In this document: positions 1-8,312 of the stretch, one piece after another
How the letters are laid out: each line of letters starts with the position of its first letter
Position numbering within the stretch: position 1 is the stretch's first letter
NCBI GenBank assembly: GCA_026399515.1
Contig: JAPLQT010000117.1
Coordinates: 80,115-144,114, forward strand
DNA: 64,000 nt
Direction: 5' to 3'
Origin: Pseudomonadota bacterium
GTDB taxonomy: Bacteria; Pseudomonadota; Gammaproteobacteria; Burkholderiales; Rhodocyclaceae
Position numbers and translations under genes: made by a program
The notes under the pieces: generated by a model
What the model saw: the letters and a program-made list of their open reading frames with translations, nothing else
Told to the model about the DNA's origin: nothing
Databases searched by the model: none

Positions 1-781
1 TCTGCTTGGGGAAGGCATCGAGACGGATGCGCACCGGCTGGCCGGCCTGGACCTTCGGCGCATCCACTTCGTCCATCGGCGCCTTGACATAGAGGCAGGT
101 CTCGTCGATCAGGTCGACGGCCGGCGGCATCTGTATGCCGGGGGGCGATGGGGTCGAATACTCGCCGACTTCGCCGACGATCTTGGCGACCGTGCCATCG
201 AAAGGCGCATAAAGGACCGTCCGCCCCTGTTCGACGCGGGTCACCTTGACGCGCGCTTCGGCCTGGATCACGTCGGACTTGGCCGCGTCGCAGGCGGCCC
301 GCTTAGCCTGCGCTTCAGCGCGGGCGGCCTCCTCCCTGGAACCGGATACGTAGTTCTTCGCCAGCAGATCGGTCTGACGTTGCGCTTCGCGTTCGGCATT
401 GGCGGCCAGGGTGCATACCTCGGTCACATGCCGCCGCGCCGTCTCCACCTGGGTCAGCGCCAGGGCGCTCTGCGCCTGCTGATCGTCGTTCCAGAGCTTG
501 AGCAGAAGCTGGCCCTTCTTCACCTTCTCGCCCTCCTTCACTGCCATCACCTCGATGCGCCCGCCCAGCGTCGTCGACAGCTTGGTGCGCTGGCACGCCT
601 CGACTGTGCCGGCGCGGGTGTTGGCAATGGTGGATTCGACCTTGCCCGATCCGATCTCCTTGAAAACCACCGCGATCGGCTTGGGCCGGGTGGTCCACCA
701 GCCGCCGGCGGCAAGCAGCAGAACGATGGCGAATGCAATCAGTAAACGCCGCACAAGAGACGATGAAGTTGGAGATTTCAT
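1..781 (-). CDS. HlyD-family periplasmic adaptor (membrane fusion protein), 3' part outside window
   Basis: This is an efflux adaptor that would link an inner-membrane transporter to an outer-membrane channel. The frame is open from the ATG at 781 to the window edge, about 260 codons, so the C-terminus is missing. Visible are an N-terminal membrane anchor (about residues 9-28), a first lipoyl half-motif around GEKVKKGQLLLKL, a long Ala/Glu/Arg-rich coiled-coil hairpin, and the second lipoyl half after APFDGTVAKIVGEVGEY. This order is typical of RND and MacA-type adaptors. The partner pump would lie to the left, outside the window. Which transporter class it serves cannot be told from this part. 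Confidence 0.85.
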   Translation of the reverse strand, partial: MKSPTSSSLVRRLLIAFAIVLLLAAGGWWTTRPKPIAVVFKEIGSGKVESTIANTRAGTVEACQRTKLSTTLGGRIEVMAVKEGEKVKKGQLLLKLWNDDQQAQSALALTQVETARRHVTEVCTLAANAEREAQRQTDLLAKNYVSGSREEAARAEAQAKRAACDAAKSDVIQAEARVKVTRVEQGRTVLYAPFDGTVAKIVGEVGEYSTPSPPGIQMPPAVDLIDETCLYVKAPMDEVDAPKVQAGQPVRIRLDAFPKQ

Positions 782-964
782 GGTGAACTGCCCGGAATGA
801 TCGTGCCCGATGGGGTTAGCGTGCCCATTCTACCCGTCTGAAAAAACAGTTCGCTCGCGGCGGACGTATTTCGCTGCGGCGAAGATCAGCAAGGACGAAG
901 ACGAACGTCTATCGATCCGCGAAAAAAGCAAAGGTCTTTGTGCAGGTGTGGCCTGACAGCCGTC

Positions 965-1624
965 TCAGCGCCGCCTCGTCTTGGCCGGCTTGTTGGCACA
1001 AATCAGCACTACCGCCCCGTTGGCTGTGGCCCGCAGCGCGGCGCGCGCATCGCCCGCCCGCGAGCGCACTGCGAGGGTGTGCAGCACGCCGGTCGCAATC
1101 CGCGCCAGCAGCGCCGGGTCCGCCGCCGGGTCGAGTTCGCCTTGCTTCTGCGCGTGGCGCAGGCGCGCCTCGAATGCCCGGTCGACACCGCGCAGCGCAT
1201 CGCCGAGCTTGGCGCGCACCTCGGCGTCTGCCACGGCCTCGGTGCCGGCGGTCGCGACCAGGAAGCAGCCGCGCGCAGGCTCGCCCTCGGGAAGGTAAAG
1301 TGCCAGCGCGCGCTCGTACAGCTCGATCAGCGCTTTCTCGAGGGGCAAGTCGTAGCGCAGAGCCTGCTCCATCCCTTGTTGTCCACCGGCGATATAGCGG
1401 TCGATGGTCGTCAGATAAAGAGCGCGTTTGTCGCCGAAGGCGCCGTACAGGCTGGGGCGGTTCATTCCTGTCGCGGCGGAAAGCTGGTCCAGCGACGTGC
1501 CCGAATAGCCGGTGTGCCAGAACGCGTCCATCACCCGCGCCAGTGCCTGCTCGGGATCGTAGGCGCGCGGCCGGCCGCGGGGCTTCCTGGGCGTGTTCGG
1601 TTCCTTCGGTTCTTTTTGTACCAT
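965..1624 (-). CDS. TetR/AcrR-family transcriptional regulator
   Basis: A 219-residue one-component repressor. After a basic N-terminal tail (PRKPRGRPR) comes the TetR helix-turn-helix at about residues 25-70, with the typical TGMNRPSLYGAFGDKRALY segment; the rest is the variable ligand-binding half. It is divergent from the glutathione S-transferase gene at 1699 with only 74 bp between the two starts. That spacer holds an inverted repeat over a sigma-70-like promoter, so it probably represses itself and the GST gene. The inducer is unknown. The nearest well-known relatives by style are regulators of electrophile or oxidative stress genes, but this is only an inference. Confidence 0.88.
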   Translation of the reverse strand: MVQKEPKEPNTPRKPRGRPRAYDPEQALARVMDAFWHTGYSGTSLDQLSAATGMNRPSLYGAFGDKRALYLTTIDRYIAGGQQGMEQALRYDLPLEKALIELYERALALYLPEGEPARGCFLVATAGTEAVADAEVRAKLGDALRGVDRAFEARLRHAQKQGELDPAADPALLARIATGVLHTLAVRSRAGDARAALRATANGAVVLICANKPAKTRRR

Positions 1625-1639
1625 TTCGAAATAAAATGC

Positions 1640-1675
1640 TTGACCCGGCTTATTTTTGTCCAGTATAGTACAAAA
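1640..1675 (+). promoter_or_regulatory. Promoter with overlapping inverted repeat, tetR/GST spacer
   Basis: TTGACC (1640-1645) and TATAGT (1664-1669) are separated by 18 bp, a good sigma-70 match for the GST gene. TTTTGT (1654-1659) and ACAAAA (1670-1675) form an inverted repeat with a 10-bp centre that covers the -10 box, a fitting site for the TetR protein. A GGAGG Shine-Dalgarno sequence lies just before the GST start. Binding is inferred. Confidence 0.55.
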
Positions 1676-1698
1676 TCAACCCAACGGAGGACACCGTC

Positions 1699-2337
1699 AT
1701 GAACCTGTATTTCGCGCCACTCGCCTGTTCCCTCGCCACGCGTATCTCCCTGTACGAAGCCGCCGCCGAGGCGCAATACACCTACGTCGACGCCCAGGTG
1801 CACCGCCTGCCCGACGGCGCCGATTATTTCGCCATCGCGCCTATGGGCCAAGTGCCGTTGCTCGAAACCGACGACGGCATGCTGCTTTCGGAGAACTCCG
1901 CCGTGCTGCAATATGTCGCCGAAAGCTATCCTCAGGCACAGCTCGCTCCGGCTGCGGGCCCGCAACGCGCCCGGCTGCAACAGTGGCTGTGCTTCATCGG
2001 CACCGAACTGCACAAGGCGATCTTCGCTCCGCTGCTCGACCCGAAAGCGCCGCCCGAAGTCAAGGCGTATGCGCGGACAAAGGTCGATCTGCGCCTGGCC
2101 ACCCTGCAAGCGCATCTTGCCGGGCGCGAATTTCTGCTCGAGCGCTTCACGGTGGCCGATGCCTATCTGACGACCATACTCAACTGGGCAGCAGATTCCG
2201 ACGTGGACTTGAAGGCATGGCCGGCGGTGTTCGAATATTACCAGCGCCAGCTCAAGCGCCCGAGCATCGCCAGGGCGGTCGGCGAGGAATTCGCGCTGTA
2301 CAAGGAAGAGCAGGCACGGCGCACTGCCGCCGCGTAG
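1699..2337 (+). CDS. Glutathione S-transferase, beta-class-like
   Basis: A 212-residue cytosolic enzyme that conjugates glutathione to electrophiles. The thioredoxin-like N-terminal domain (about 1-80) starts with an FAPLACSLATRISLYEA segment carrying Cys10 and Ser11, the hallmark pair of bacterial beta-class GSTs, followed by the cis-proline motif QVPLLE and the SENSAVLQYVAE glutathione-binding loop. The all-helical C-terminal domain has the conserved FTVADAYL segment. A GGAGG ribosome-binding site precedes the ATG. The divergent TetR gene suggests induction by a xenobiotic or stress signal. The substrate is not known. Confidence 0.92.
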   Translation: MNLYFAPLACSLATRISLYEAAAEAQYTYVDAQVHRLPDGADYFAIAPMGQVPLLETDDGMLLSENSAVLQYVAESYPQAQLAPAAGPQRARLQQWLCFIGTELHKAIFAPLLDPKAPPEVKAYARTKVDLRLATLQAHLAGREFLLERFTVADAYLTTILNWAADSDVDLKAWPAVFEYYQRQLKRPSIARAVGEEFALYKEEQARRTAAA

Positions 2338-2348
2338 AGCCGACATCG

Positions 2349-2381
2349 TGAGCGCCGACCGCGTGGTAGCGGTGGCGCTCA
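2349..2381. terminator. Hairpin between convergent GST and MATE genes
   Basis: TGAGCGCC and GGCGCTCA (2349-2356 and 2374-2381) pair, with an inner ACCGC/GCGGT stem around a GTGGTA loop. It sits between the GST stop and the MATE stop and overlaps the latter. There is no strong T-tract, so its role as a bidirectional terminator is likely but unproven. Confidence 0.5.
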
Positions 2382-3842
2382 GGGTCGATGCGCGCTTGCA
2401 CCGCGGCCCCAGGTGCGATCGGTGCCGAAGCCCGCGGTGAGTACGAGTCCAAACACCACCATGCTCGTCGCCACGATCCAGAATAGTCCGGTCAGAGACC
2501 CGCCCAGGACGGCGATCCAGTACCAACCGCCCAGCGTCACCACCAGCAGCCGCGCAATCCCTGCAATGACGGGCCAGAGCATCTTTCCCGCACCCTGGCT
2601 GGCAAAATACAATGCCATGCCGAATCCGTAGAGCGCATAGAACGGCGCCACCCGGTGAAGATAGTCGGCGCCGGCGCCGATCACGTCGATGTCGCGGCTG
2701 AACAGCCCGACCCACTGTTCGGGAAACATCGCCGCCAGGCACCCGATGGCTCCTGTCGCGGCGGCCGAAATCAGCCCGGCGGTCCAGGCGATGCGGCGCG
2801 CCCGCGGCCTCTGGCCCGCACCCACGTTGATGCCCACCATCGTCACGGATGCCGTGCCGAGGGCGAACAGTAGCGGTATGAGCAGATAGTCGAGCCGGGA
2901 GGCGATGCCATAACCGGCGATCGTTGCCGATCCAAAACCGCCGACGAGGCCGGTGGTGAGGACGACCGTGATATTCGCGAGCAGGGTACCGATCGCCGAG
3001 AGGGTGCCGACACCGAGGATGTCCCTCAGCAAGCGCCACTGGATGCGGACACCGACCAAGCGGACCGGCGCGCGCGGGGAGCGCAAGTAGGCGACCAGCA
3101 CCGCGCTGGCGAGCGCGTAGTACACCACCATTGCTACGCCGGCGCCGGCCACGCCCAGTCCCGGAACCGGTCCCACGCCGAATATCAGCAGTGGCGAAAG
3201 ACCCAGCGTCATCAAGGCGCCGACGGCGGTCACCGTCGCCGGCACCTTCATGTTCCCGGCGCCGCGCAGCGCGGACGCCAACAGGTTCGCCAACCAGATG
3301 GGTATCGCCGCGCCAAAAACGAAGCTCGAATAGAGCAGTGCATTCGCGAGTGCCGCTCCTTCGCCGCCGAGGGCCGAATACATCGCGCGTCCACCCGCCA
3401 GGGCGGCGGCGCTGAAACCCCCTCCAAGCACGATCGCCACCAGCGCGGCGTGGGTGACCAGGGCGTCCGCGTCCTCCATCCGTCCGGCCCCCACGGCGCG
3501 CGCGATCGCGGAGGACACGCCGCCCCCGATTCCGCCGCTGGACATCATGGTCATCAGCATGAGCAAGGGAAACACCAGGGTGACTCCGGTGATCGCATCG
3601 GTGCCCAGGAAACCGACAAAGTAGGTTTCCGCGATGCTGACCAGCGTCTGCATCGCGAGTACGACCAGGATCGGCAGCGCGAGCCGCAGAAGCTGCCCGG
3701 CGACGGGGCCTCGGAGCAAGGTGCCGGGGTCTATGCGTCTGTCGGAAGCGCCGGGCGCATCGAGCGCGCGTGTATCGGAATCAGTCGAGGAGGAAACGAG
3801 GGGAGCAGCCGCAGCGGCCGAGGCCGCGCCGCCGGCGTTCAA
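2379..3842 (-). CDS. MATE-family multidrug/Na+ antiporter
   Basis: A polytopic inner-membrane exporter (about 487 residues, around 12 membrane segments) of the multidrug and toxic compound extrusion family. It begins in the family style with LLRLALPILVVLAMQTLVS and a following FLGTDAITGVTLVFPLL segment, and has two similar six-helix halves. An upstream ATG at 3959 is in frame but would overlap the preceding gene by 77 bp and adds a non-conserved stretch. The TTG at 3842 has a GAGGGAG Shine-Dalgarno sequence 6 bp ahead and is chosen here. The gene follows the metallo-beta-lactamase-fold gene by 40 bp, so both may be co-transcribed. Substrate unknown. Confidence 0.85.
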   Translation of the reverse strand: MNAGGAASAAAAAPLVSSSTDSDTRALDAPGASDRRIDPGTLLRGPVAGQLLRLALPILVVLAMQTLVSIAETYFVGFLGTDAITGVTLVFPLLMLMTMMSSGGIGGGVSSAIARAVGAGRMEDADALVTHAALVAIVLGGGFSAAALAGGRAMYSALGGEGAALANALLYSSFVFGAAIPIWLANLLASALRGAGNMKVPATVTAVGALMTLGLSPLLIFGVGPVPGLGVAGAGVAMVVYYALASAVLVAYLRSPRAPVRLVGVRIQWRLLRDILGVGTLSAIGTLLANITVVLTTGLVGGFGSATIAGYGIASRLDYLLIPLLFALGTASVTMVGINVGAGQRPRARRIAWTAGLISAAATGAIGCLAAMFPEQWVGLFSRDIDVIGAGADYLHRVAPFYALYGFGMALYFASQGAGKMLWPVIAGIARLLVVTLGGWYWIAVLGGSLTGLFWIVATSMVVFGLVLTAGFGTDRTWGRGASAHRP

Positions 3843-3882
3843 TTCGAGCTCCCTCGGATGAGCGGGCGGCGCGATCCCGCGC

Positions 3883-5808
3883 TCATGGTCTCGCGCCTGG
3901 GGTAGCGGCCTGCTGCGGAGTATCGATTTTCGGCACTTCCATGCCGGCCCTGCCTGCATAGATGATGAACTTGAACGGATTGAACTCCTGGTACTTCTCC
4001 ATCAGTTTCAGGTAACTCAGCCGCTCGGCCTCGTTCAGGGACTGGCTCTGAGGAAACCTGCCGCGAGTCCAGTCGAGCGCGCTCGCGGCGAGTTCATATT
4101 TTCCGTCGGCGATCATACGCTGTGCGGCACTGGCGAGTTGGCCCTCCGACACGCCGAGGTAGTCTATGAGCAGCGAGCCGCGGTCGGCGCGGCTCAAGTG
4201 GTCGACGCCCTGTAGATCCGGCTGCCAGTAGCCGACGTTCTGATGGTAGATACGGTTGATGACGTTTTCGCGCATCACGATATAGGGCATCTGGGCGTCG
4301 GGATCGCCGGCGACGAGTCCCGGGGGAATGAGATTGGCCTGGTGAATCGATGCGCGGTCGCTGCCGCGGCGGACCGCGGCCACGACCTCGTTCTGTAGCC
4401 ACCCGAGGTGGACCTTCAGATGGCTCAACATTGAAGGAGAGGTAAAGAGACGGGTCAGTGGCTCATGGCCGTGCAACAGGTGCCGCGGATTGTATTGCGC
4501 CACGATGTCTATCGCCGCCAGCAGCCCCGCCAGGTTCCCCTCCGCAACAAATGGGGCGCCGAGGTAGGGCATGATGAAGTCGCCGACGAACATCACGCGT
4601 TCCGAGGGCAAGTTGATCAGCAGGCCGTCGTTGGTTTCTCCCCCCTGGATCGGGATGAATTCGAATTTCGTTCCCCCGATTTTTATCTCGGTACGCCGGT
4701 CGATCGCGACGTCGGGCTTGAAGTCCCGAATGTCGTCGATATTGAACTTGGTGCCGAAGAAGCGTTTGAAAAACGGCTCGGGCGCATTCAGTTCGAGCGC
4801 GATCTCTTCCGCGAAGTGGCTGCTGGCGTAGAACTTCGGACGCGAACTCAAGGATCGGAAATATTTGTGTCCGCCGATGTGATCCCAGTGGGCGTGGGTC
4901 ACCAGCACGGTGGTCAACGCCGGCAGGCGCGGCGCATAGGCGCGCAGGGCCTCATACGCGGCCTGGGCGGAATCGGGCCGGGTTCCCGCGTCGATGCCGA
5001 TCAACTCGCGCCCGTCGTCCGAAACCACGAAGTAGTATTCGGTGAACTCGAAGCCGGAGAGAGCGTAGACCTTGCCCGGCACGATCTCGGCGATTTGTCG
5101 CGCGGAAAACGCATGCCCTGCCGCGACGTCCTCGGCAAAAGGCGTCGTCAGGGTGATCGGCTTGCCGTATCCGGCATAGCCGCTGAGCCGCAGATAACGC
5201 TCGGCTTCCTGCTTGTCGCCGTCCGAGTGATGCAAGGCGGCGAGTTGGTAATAGACTTCCCGCAACCAGCCGGGATGCGGCGCGGCGCCGGCGTGCTCCA
5301 CGCACCAGGCAAGGTCGGACAAGGCCTCCTGCCTCTGGCCGAATATGCCGGGAAGCTGCGCGTAGACGATGCCCGACATCCATCTCACGACGAATACTTC
5401 GCCTCCGGACAGGCGCTTGGCGTCTTCCAGGATGCTTATGGTCTCCCTGACCCAGCCGATGCGTTTCCAGAACGGTACTTCGTCCGCATGCCCGGCCCGC
5501 AAGAGGCCGATCGCGCCGACGTAAAGCGATTTCTGGCGATCCGAGAGGCGCGGCCCGAATTCCAGCAGCAGCGCCGAAAAATGCTCGATGCCTTCGGCGC
5601 GCAGGTTCGCGTTCGCATACTGGGCCATGAGCAACAGGAGCAGTTGGGGGTCCCGCGGCGGCCCCCCGGCATTGACCGCCTTGAAGTATTCAAGTTCGGG
5701 CGGGCTCGAGGCCGACGCGGATTGGCCGGCGTTCCCTCCGACGGCAAACGCTCCCAGCAAGGCACCGACAAGCAGCAGCACGGATATCCAGCGAACGGCA
5801 ATCTTCAT
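3883..5808 (-). CDS. Exported metallo-beta-lactamase-fold hydrolase, alkylsulfatase-like
   Basis: A 641-residue protein with a signal peptide or N-terminal anchor (residues 1-28). The MBL motif THAHWDHIGG places metal ligands at His305, His307, Asp309 and His310. Later motifs are GDFIMPY and LLHGHEP, and a long helical C-terminal region follows, as in alkyl sulfatases of the SdsA1/BDS1 group. The start at 5808 has GGAG 8 bp upstream; an ATG 99 bp earlier lacks the signal sequence at its front and is less likely. It is divergent from an HxlR regulator, with inverted repeats in between, so expression is probably controlled by that protein. Sulfate-ester hydrolysis is only inferred from the fold and layout; other ester or lactone substrates are possible. 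Confidence 0.8.
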   Translation of the reverse strand: MKIAVRWISVLLLVGALLGAFAVGGNAGQSASASSPPELEYFKAVNAGGPPRDPQLLLLLMAQYANANLRAEGIEHFSALLLEFGPRLSDRQKSLYVGAIGLLRAGHADEVPFWKRIGWVRETISILEDAKRLSGGEVFVVRWMSGIVYAQLPGIFGQRQEALSDLAWCVEHAGAAPHPGWLREVYYQLAALHHSDGDKQEAERYLRLSGYAGYGKPITLTTPFAEDVAAGHAFSARQIAEIVPGKVYALSGFEFTEYYFVVSDDGRELIGIDAGTRPDSAQAAYEALRAYAPRLPALTTVLVTHAHWDHIGGHKYFRSLSSRPKFYASSHFAEEIALELNAPEPFFKRFFGTKFNIDDIRDFKPDVAIDRRTEIKIGGTKFEFIPIQGGETNDGLLINLPSERVMFVGDFIMPYLGAPFVAEGNLAGLLAAIDIVAQYNPRHLLHGHEPLTRLFTSPSMLSHLKVHLGWLQNEVVAAVRRGSDRASIHQANLIPPGLVAGDPDAQMPYIVMRENVINRIYHQNVGYWQPDLQGVDHLSRADRGSLLIDYLGVSEGQLASAAQRMIADGKYELAASALDWTRGRFPQSQSLNEAERLSYLKLMEKYQEFNPFKFIIYAGRAGMEVPKIDTPQQAATPGARP

Positions 5809-5865
5809 GATTGATTCTCCAAGGGTTAGGCGGCAGCGGGACCAGAGATAACTCTCAAATCGTAT

Positions 5866-5890
5866 AGTGACTATCTTTATAGTAGTCACT
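5866..5890. promoter_or_regulatory. Nested inverted repeats, putative HxlR operator
   Basis: AGTGACTA (5866-5873) and TAGTCACT (5883-5890) form a perfect 8-bp inverted repeat. A second perfect one, ACTAT-CTTT-ATAGT, lies at 5870-5883. They sit between the divergent hydrolase and HxlR genes and overlap where promoters must be. Regulator binding is inferred. Confidence 0.55.
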
Positions 5891-5925
5891 TGCGAAGATG
5901 ATGTCAACCTGTTAATCTTGGCGTC

Positions 5926-6243
5926 ATGGCGAAGTCGTACGAACTGAAGGATTGCCCGGTTGCGCGGACGCTGGACGTCATCGGCGAACGCTGGACGATA
6001 CTGCTGCTGCGGGACCTGCTCCTGCAGGGGCCGCGGCGTTTCCAGGATTTTCAGGAATCGCTGGCCGGCGTTGCCCCGAATACCTTATCGGCCCGGTTGA
6101 AGACCCTGGAGGCCAATGGCTTGATTGCCAGCCGGCTCTATAGCGAGCATCCGCCCCGGCTTGAGTACTATCTGACCGACGAAGGCAAGAGCCTGGGCCC
6201 GGTGCTGAAGGCGCTGCGGGAATGGGGACGGCGCCACGGCTGA
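5926..6243 (+). CDS. HxlR-family winged-helix regulator
   Basis: A 105-residue DNA-binding protein. The HxlR signature is clear: a Cys near the start in DCPVARTLDVIGERWTILLL, then FQDFQESLAGVAPNTLSARL for the recognition helix, and the wing EYYLTDEGKSLGPVL. Members of this family sense aldehydes, quinones or redox stress, often through that N-terminal Cys. It is transcribed away from the MBL-fold hydrolase gene, and the spacer carries inverted repeats, which points to local control of that gene and of itself. Confidence 0.9.
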   Translation: MAKSYELKDCPVARTLDVIGERWTILLLRDLLLQGPRRFQDFQESLAGVAPNTLSARLKTLEANGLIASRLYSEHPPRLEYYLTDEGKSLGPVLKALREWGRRHG

Positions 6244-6397
6244 GTCCTGGCGGTAAGTCCTCAGGGTGGCATAATCCATACGTTGCCGGACGCCGAACAG
6301 GGTGCGTCCGCGGCTTATGCATCCGGATAACTCGACACTCAACCTTTACTGAGGGCACCTCCAAGAGCGACCAAGACGGTCGCGTTTGAGCGAATTC

Positions 6398-8179
6398 ATG
6401 GCAACTTATGTCGCATACACGCCGACCAGCATTATCGGAAAGGCACTTTTCAATCTGGATGCCTTTGGCATGGCCAACTACAAGGTTTCGGGTACGGTCG
6501 GCGTTTCGGTTTCCGATGCCTACACCGAAGCTCAATATCTTGCCTCTTCACCGCAGTTATCGAAAGACCTTTATACGTCCCTCAGTTCCGGAAATGTCGG
6601 ATGGACTTCCGCTCAAACCGCCAATATCGATTCGATTACGGCCACCTATTCGCGTTTCATCGATCTACAATTTTCTCCGGTAGCCGACTATTCAGGGGCA
6701 ACACCCGCAGCCGTCGCAAACAAGTCCGACATCAATATCAGTCTCATTTACCGCCCGGACTGGTCCAGCGCAGGGGAAAGCGCCGGGGGCGTCGATAGCA
6801 ATTTCGGTTATCCCGGAAGCCGGGGAGACATCGTGCTCAACTGGCACGGATTCGGTTCGGCAGGGTCGAATAACGACAAATCCCTGAGCTCGACCACGTT
6901 CGGCTTTCATGCGTTGATGCACGAAATCGGCCATTCGCTAGGCCTGTCCCATCCGCACAGCTCCGTTACCGGCGGTATCACAACCATTACCGCGGATTAC
7001 GCCGCTACGACCGGCGTCGGATTCGACAAGCTCGGTTTTCGAATCGACAGCCCGCTCGACATGAACAAGGAATACTTCTCCGTCATGTCCTACGACGATC
7101 AAACAGTAACCGGGCAGGCCGACACTTTTGCGCAGACCCCAATGATCCTGGACGTCATAGCCTTGCAGGGAGCCTATGGCGAAGGGGCTGGAACATCCGG
7201 GTCCGGTAATGACGTCATTGCACCAGGTGGCAAGGGTGGTGTGGCCGCGTACCGGACGTATTTCGATACCGGCGGAATCGATACCATTGCCCTGGGGAAC
7301 TATTCGTCGGGCGCCTATTTGCACATGGGCACGGCGATCGACGGAGCCGCGCACCTGGTTGGCGTTTCGATGAGCAGGGAGGACGAGAATGCGATGTTGA
7401 GTCTCAAGCGCGACCCGGCCAGCCTGAGGTGGTTCTATGGCGAATATGAAAACGCCCTCGGCAGTGCCGCCGACGACCACATCGTGGGCAATGCCCTCGA
7501 TAACTCGATCAGCGGTCTAGCCGGCAACGATTCGATCGACGGCCAGGCGGGCAACGATATCCTCTCCGGCGGAGATGGTAACGATACCTTGACCGGAGGG
7601 GCCGGCAACGACATGCTGGACGGCGGCGCGGGATTGGACACCGCTGCCTTCGGCGGGCGCATGGCGGATTATGCGATAACCAGGAACGACGGCGGCTATA
7701 CCGTCAGGGACAATACGGGAGTCGAGGGAACAGACTCCTTGACTGCGATCGAACGCCTTCGCTTTTCGGACATCATGCTGGCACTTGACATGGATGCTAG
7801 CCAATCCGGCGGCGAAGCTGCCCTCTTGATTGGCGCAGTAATTGGCAAGACTGGGCTGGCCAACAAGGTACTGGTCGGCGAGTTGCTGAACTATTTCGAT
7901 GCCGGCAACACGCTACTGACCGCCGCGACTGCCTTGCTAAGCGCCGGGATCATCGATCGGCTTGCCGGCGGAGCAACGACCAACGCTTATGTAAACCTCG
8001 TCTACCATGCCGTAACGGGGCAAGTCGCGACGACCGACGACACCAAGATGCTGGCGGCCCTCATAGATAGCGGCGGCTACACCAGAGCAGATTTCCTGGC
8101 AGCAGCCGCCGAGCTTCCGGAAAATCAGGCCAACGTCGGGCTGGTGGGTTTGAGCCAGACGGGGCTCGAATATTCATGA
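6398..8179 (+). CDS. Serralysin-like RTX metalloprotease
   Basis: A protein of about 593 residues. The zinc motif HEIGHSLGLSH lies at residues 175-185, followed by a YFSVMSYDD Met-turn segment, the metzincin pattern. About five glycine-rich calcium-binding RTX nonapeptides follow near residues 370-420 (for example GGDGNDTLT, GGAGNDMLD). There is no N-terminal signal peptide, in line with type I secretion. The last 130 residues are helical and resemble the DUF4214-type tail found in RTX proteins. The ATG at 6398 is preferred over a TTG at 6386; neither has a strong ribosome-binding site. No type I exporter lies next to it: the ABC gene downstream is of another kind. Confidence 0.85.
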   Translation: MATYVAYTPTSIIGKALFNLDAFGMANYKVSGTVGVSVSDAYTEAQYLASSPQLSKDLYTSLSSGNVGWTSAQTANIDSITATYSRFIDLQFSPVADYSGATPAAVANKSDINISLIYRPDWSSAGESAGGVDSNFGYPGSRGDIVLNWHGFGSAGSNNDKSLSSTTFGFHALMHEIGHSLGLSHPHSSVTGGITTITADYAATTGVGFDKLGFRIDSPLDMNKEYFSVMSYDDQTVTGQADTFAQTPMILDVIALQGAYGEGAGTSGSGNDVIAPGGKGGVAAYRTYFDTGGIDTIALGNYSSGAYLHMGTAIDGAAHLVGVSMSREDENAMLSLKRDPASLRWFYGEYENALGSAADDHIVGNALDNSISGLAGNDSIDGQAGNDILSGGDGNDTLTGGAGNDMLDGGAGLDTAAFGGRMADYAITRNDGGYTVRDNTGVEGTDSLTAIERLRFSDIMLALDMDASQSGGEAALLIGAVIGKTGLANKVLVGELLNYFDAGNTLLTAATALLSAGIIDRLAGGATTNAYVNLVYHAVTGQVATTDDTKMLAALIDSGGYTRADFLAAAAELPENQANVGLVGLSQTGLEYS

Positions 8180-8312
8180 TGCCATTGAATGACTGTTTCG
8201 GAACGCGGATCAGATCGTTGCTATCTATTCCTCACCGATCCGAAGAGGTCGAGAGTCTGAATCCGCGACCGCCGACAAGTTGATCGCCGGGTGGCCCTGT
8301 TAGAATTGCCGC

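Noticed and set aside
4465..5814. Plus-strand frame of 449 codons opposite the MBL hydrolase
   Set aside because: The minus strand has a clear signal peptide and metal motif; the plus frame has neither conserved motifs nor a ribosome-binding site.
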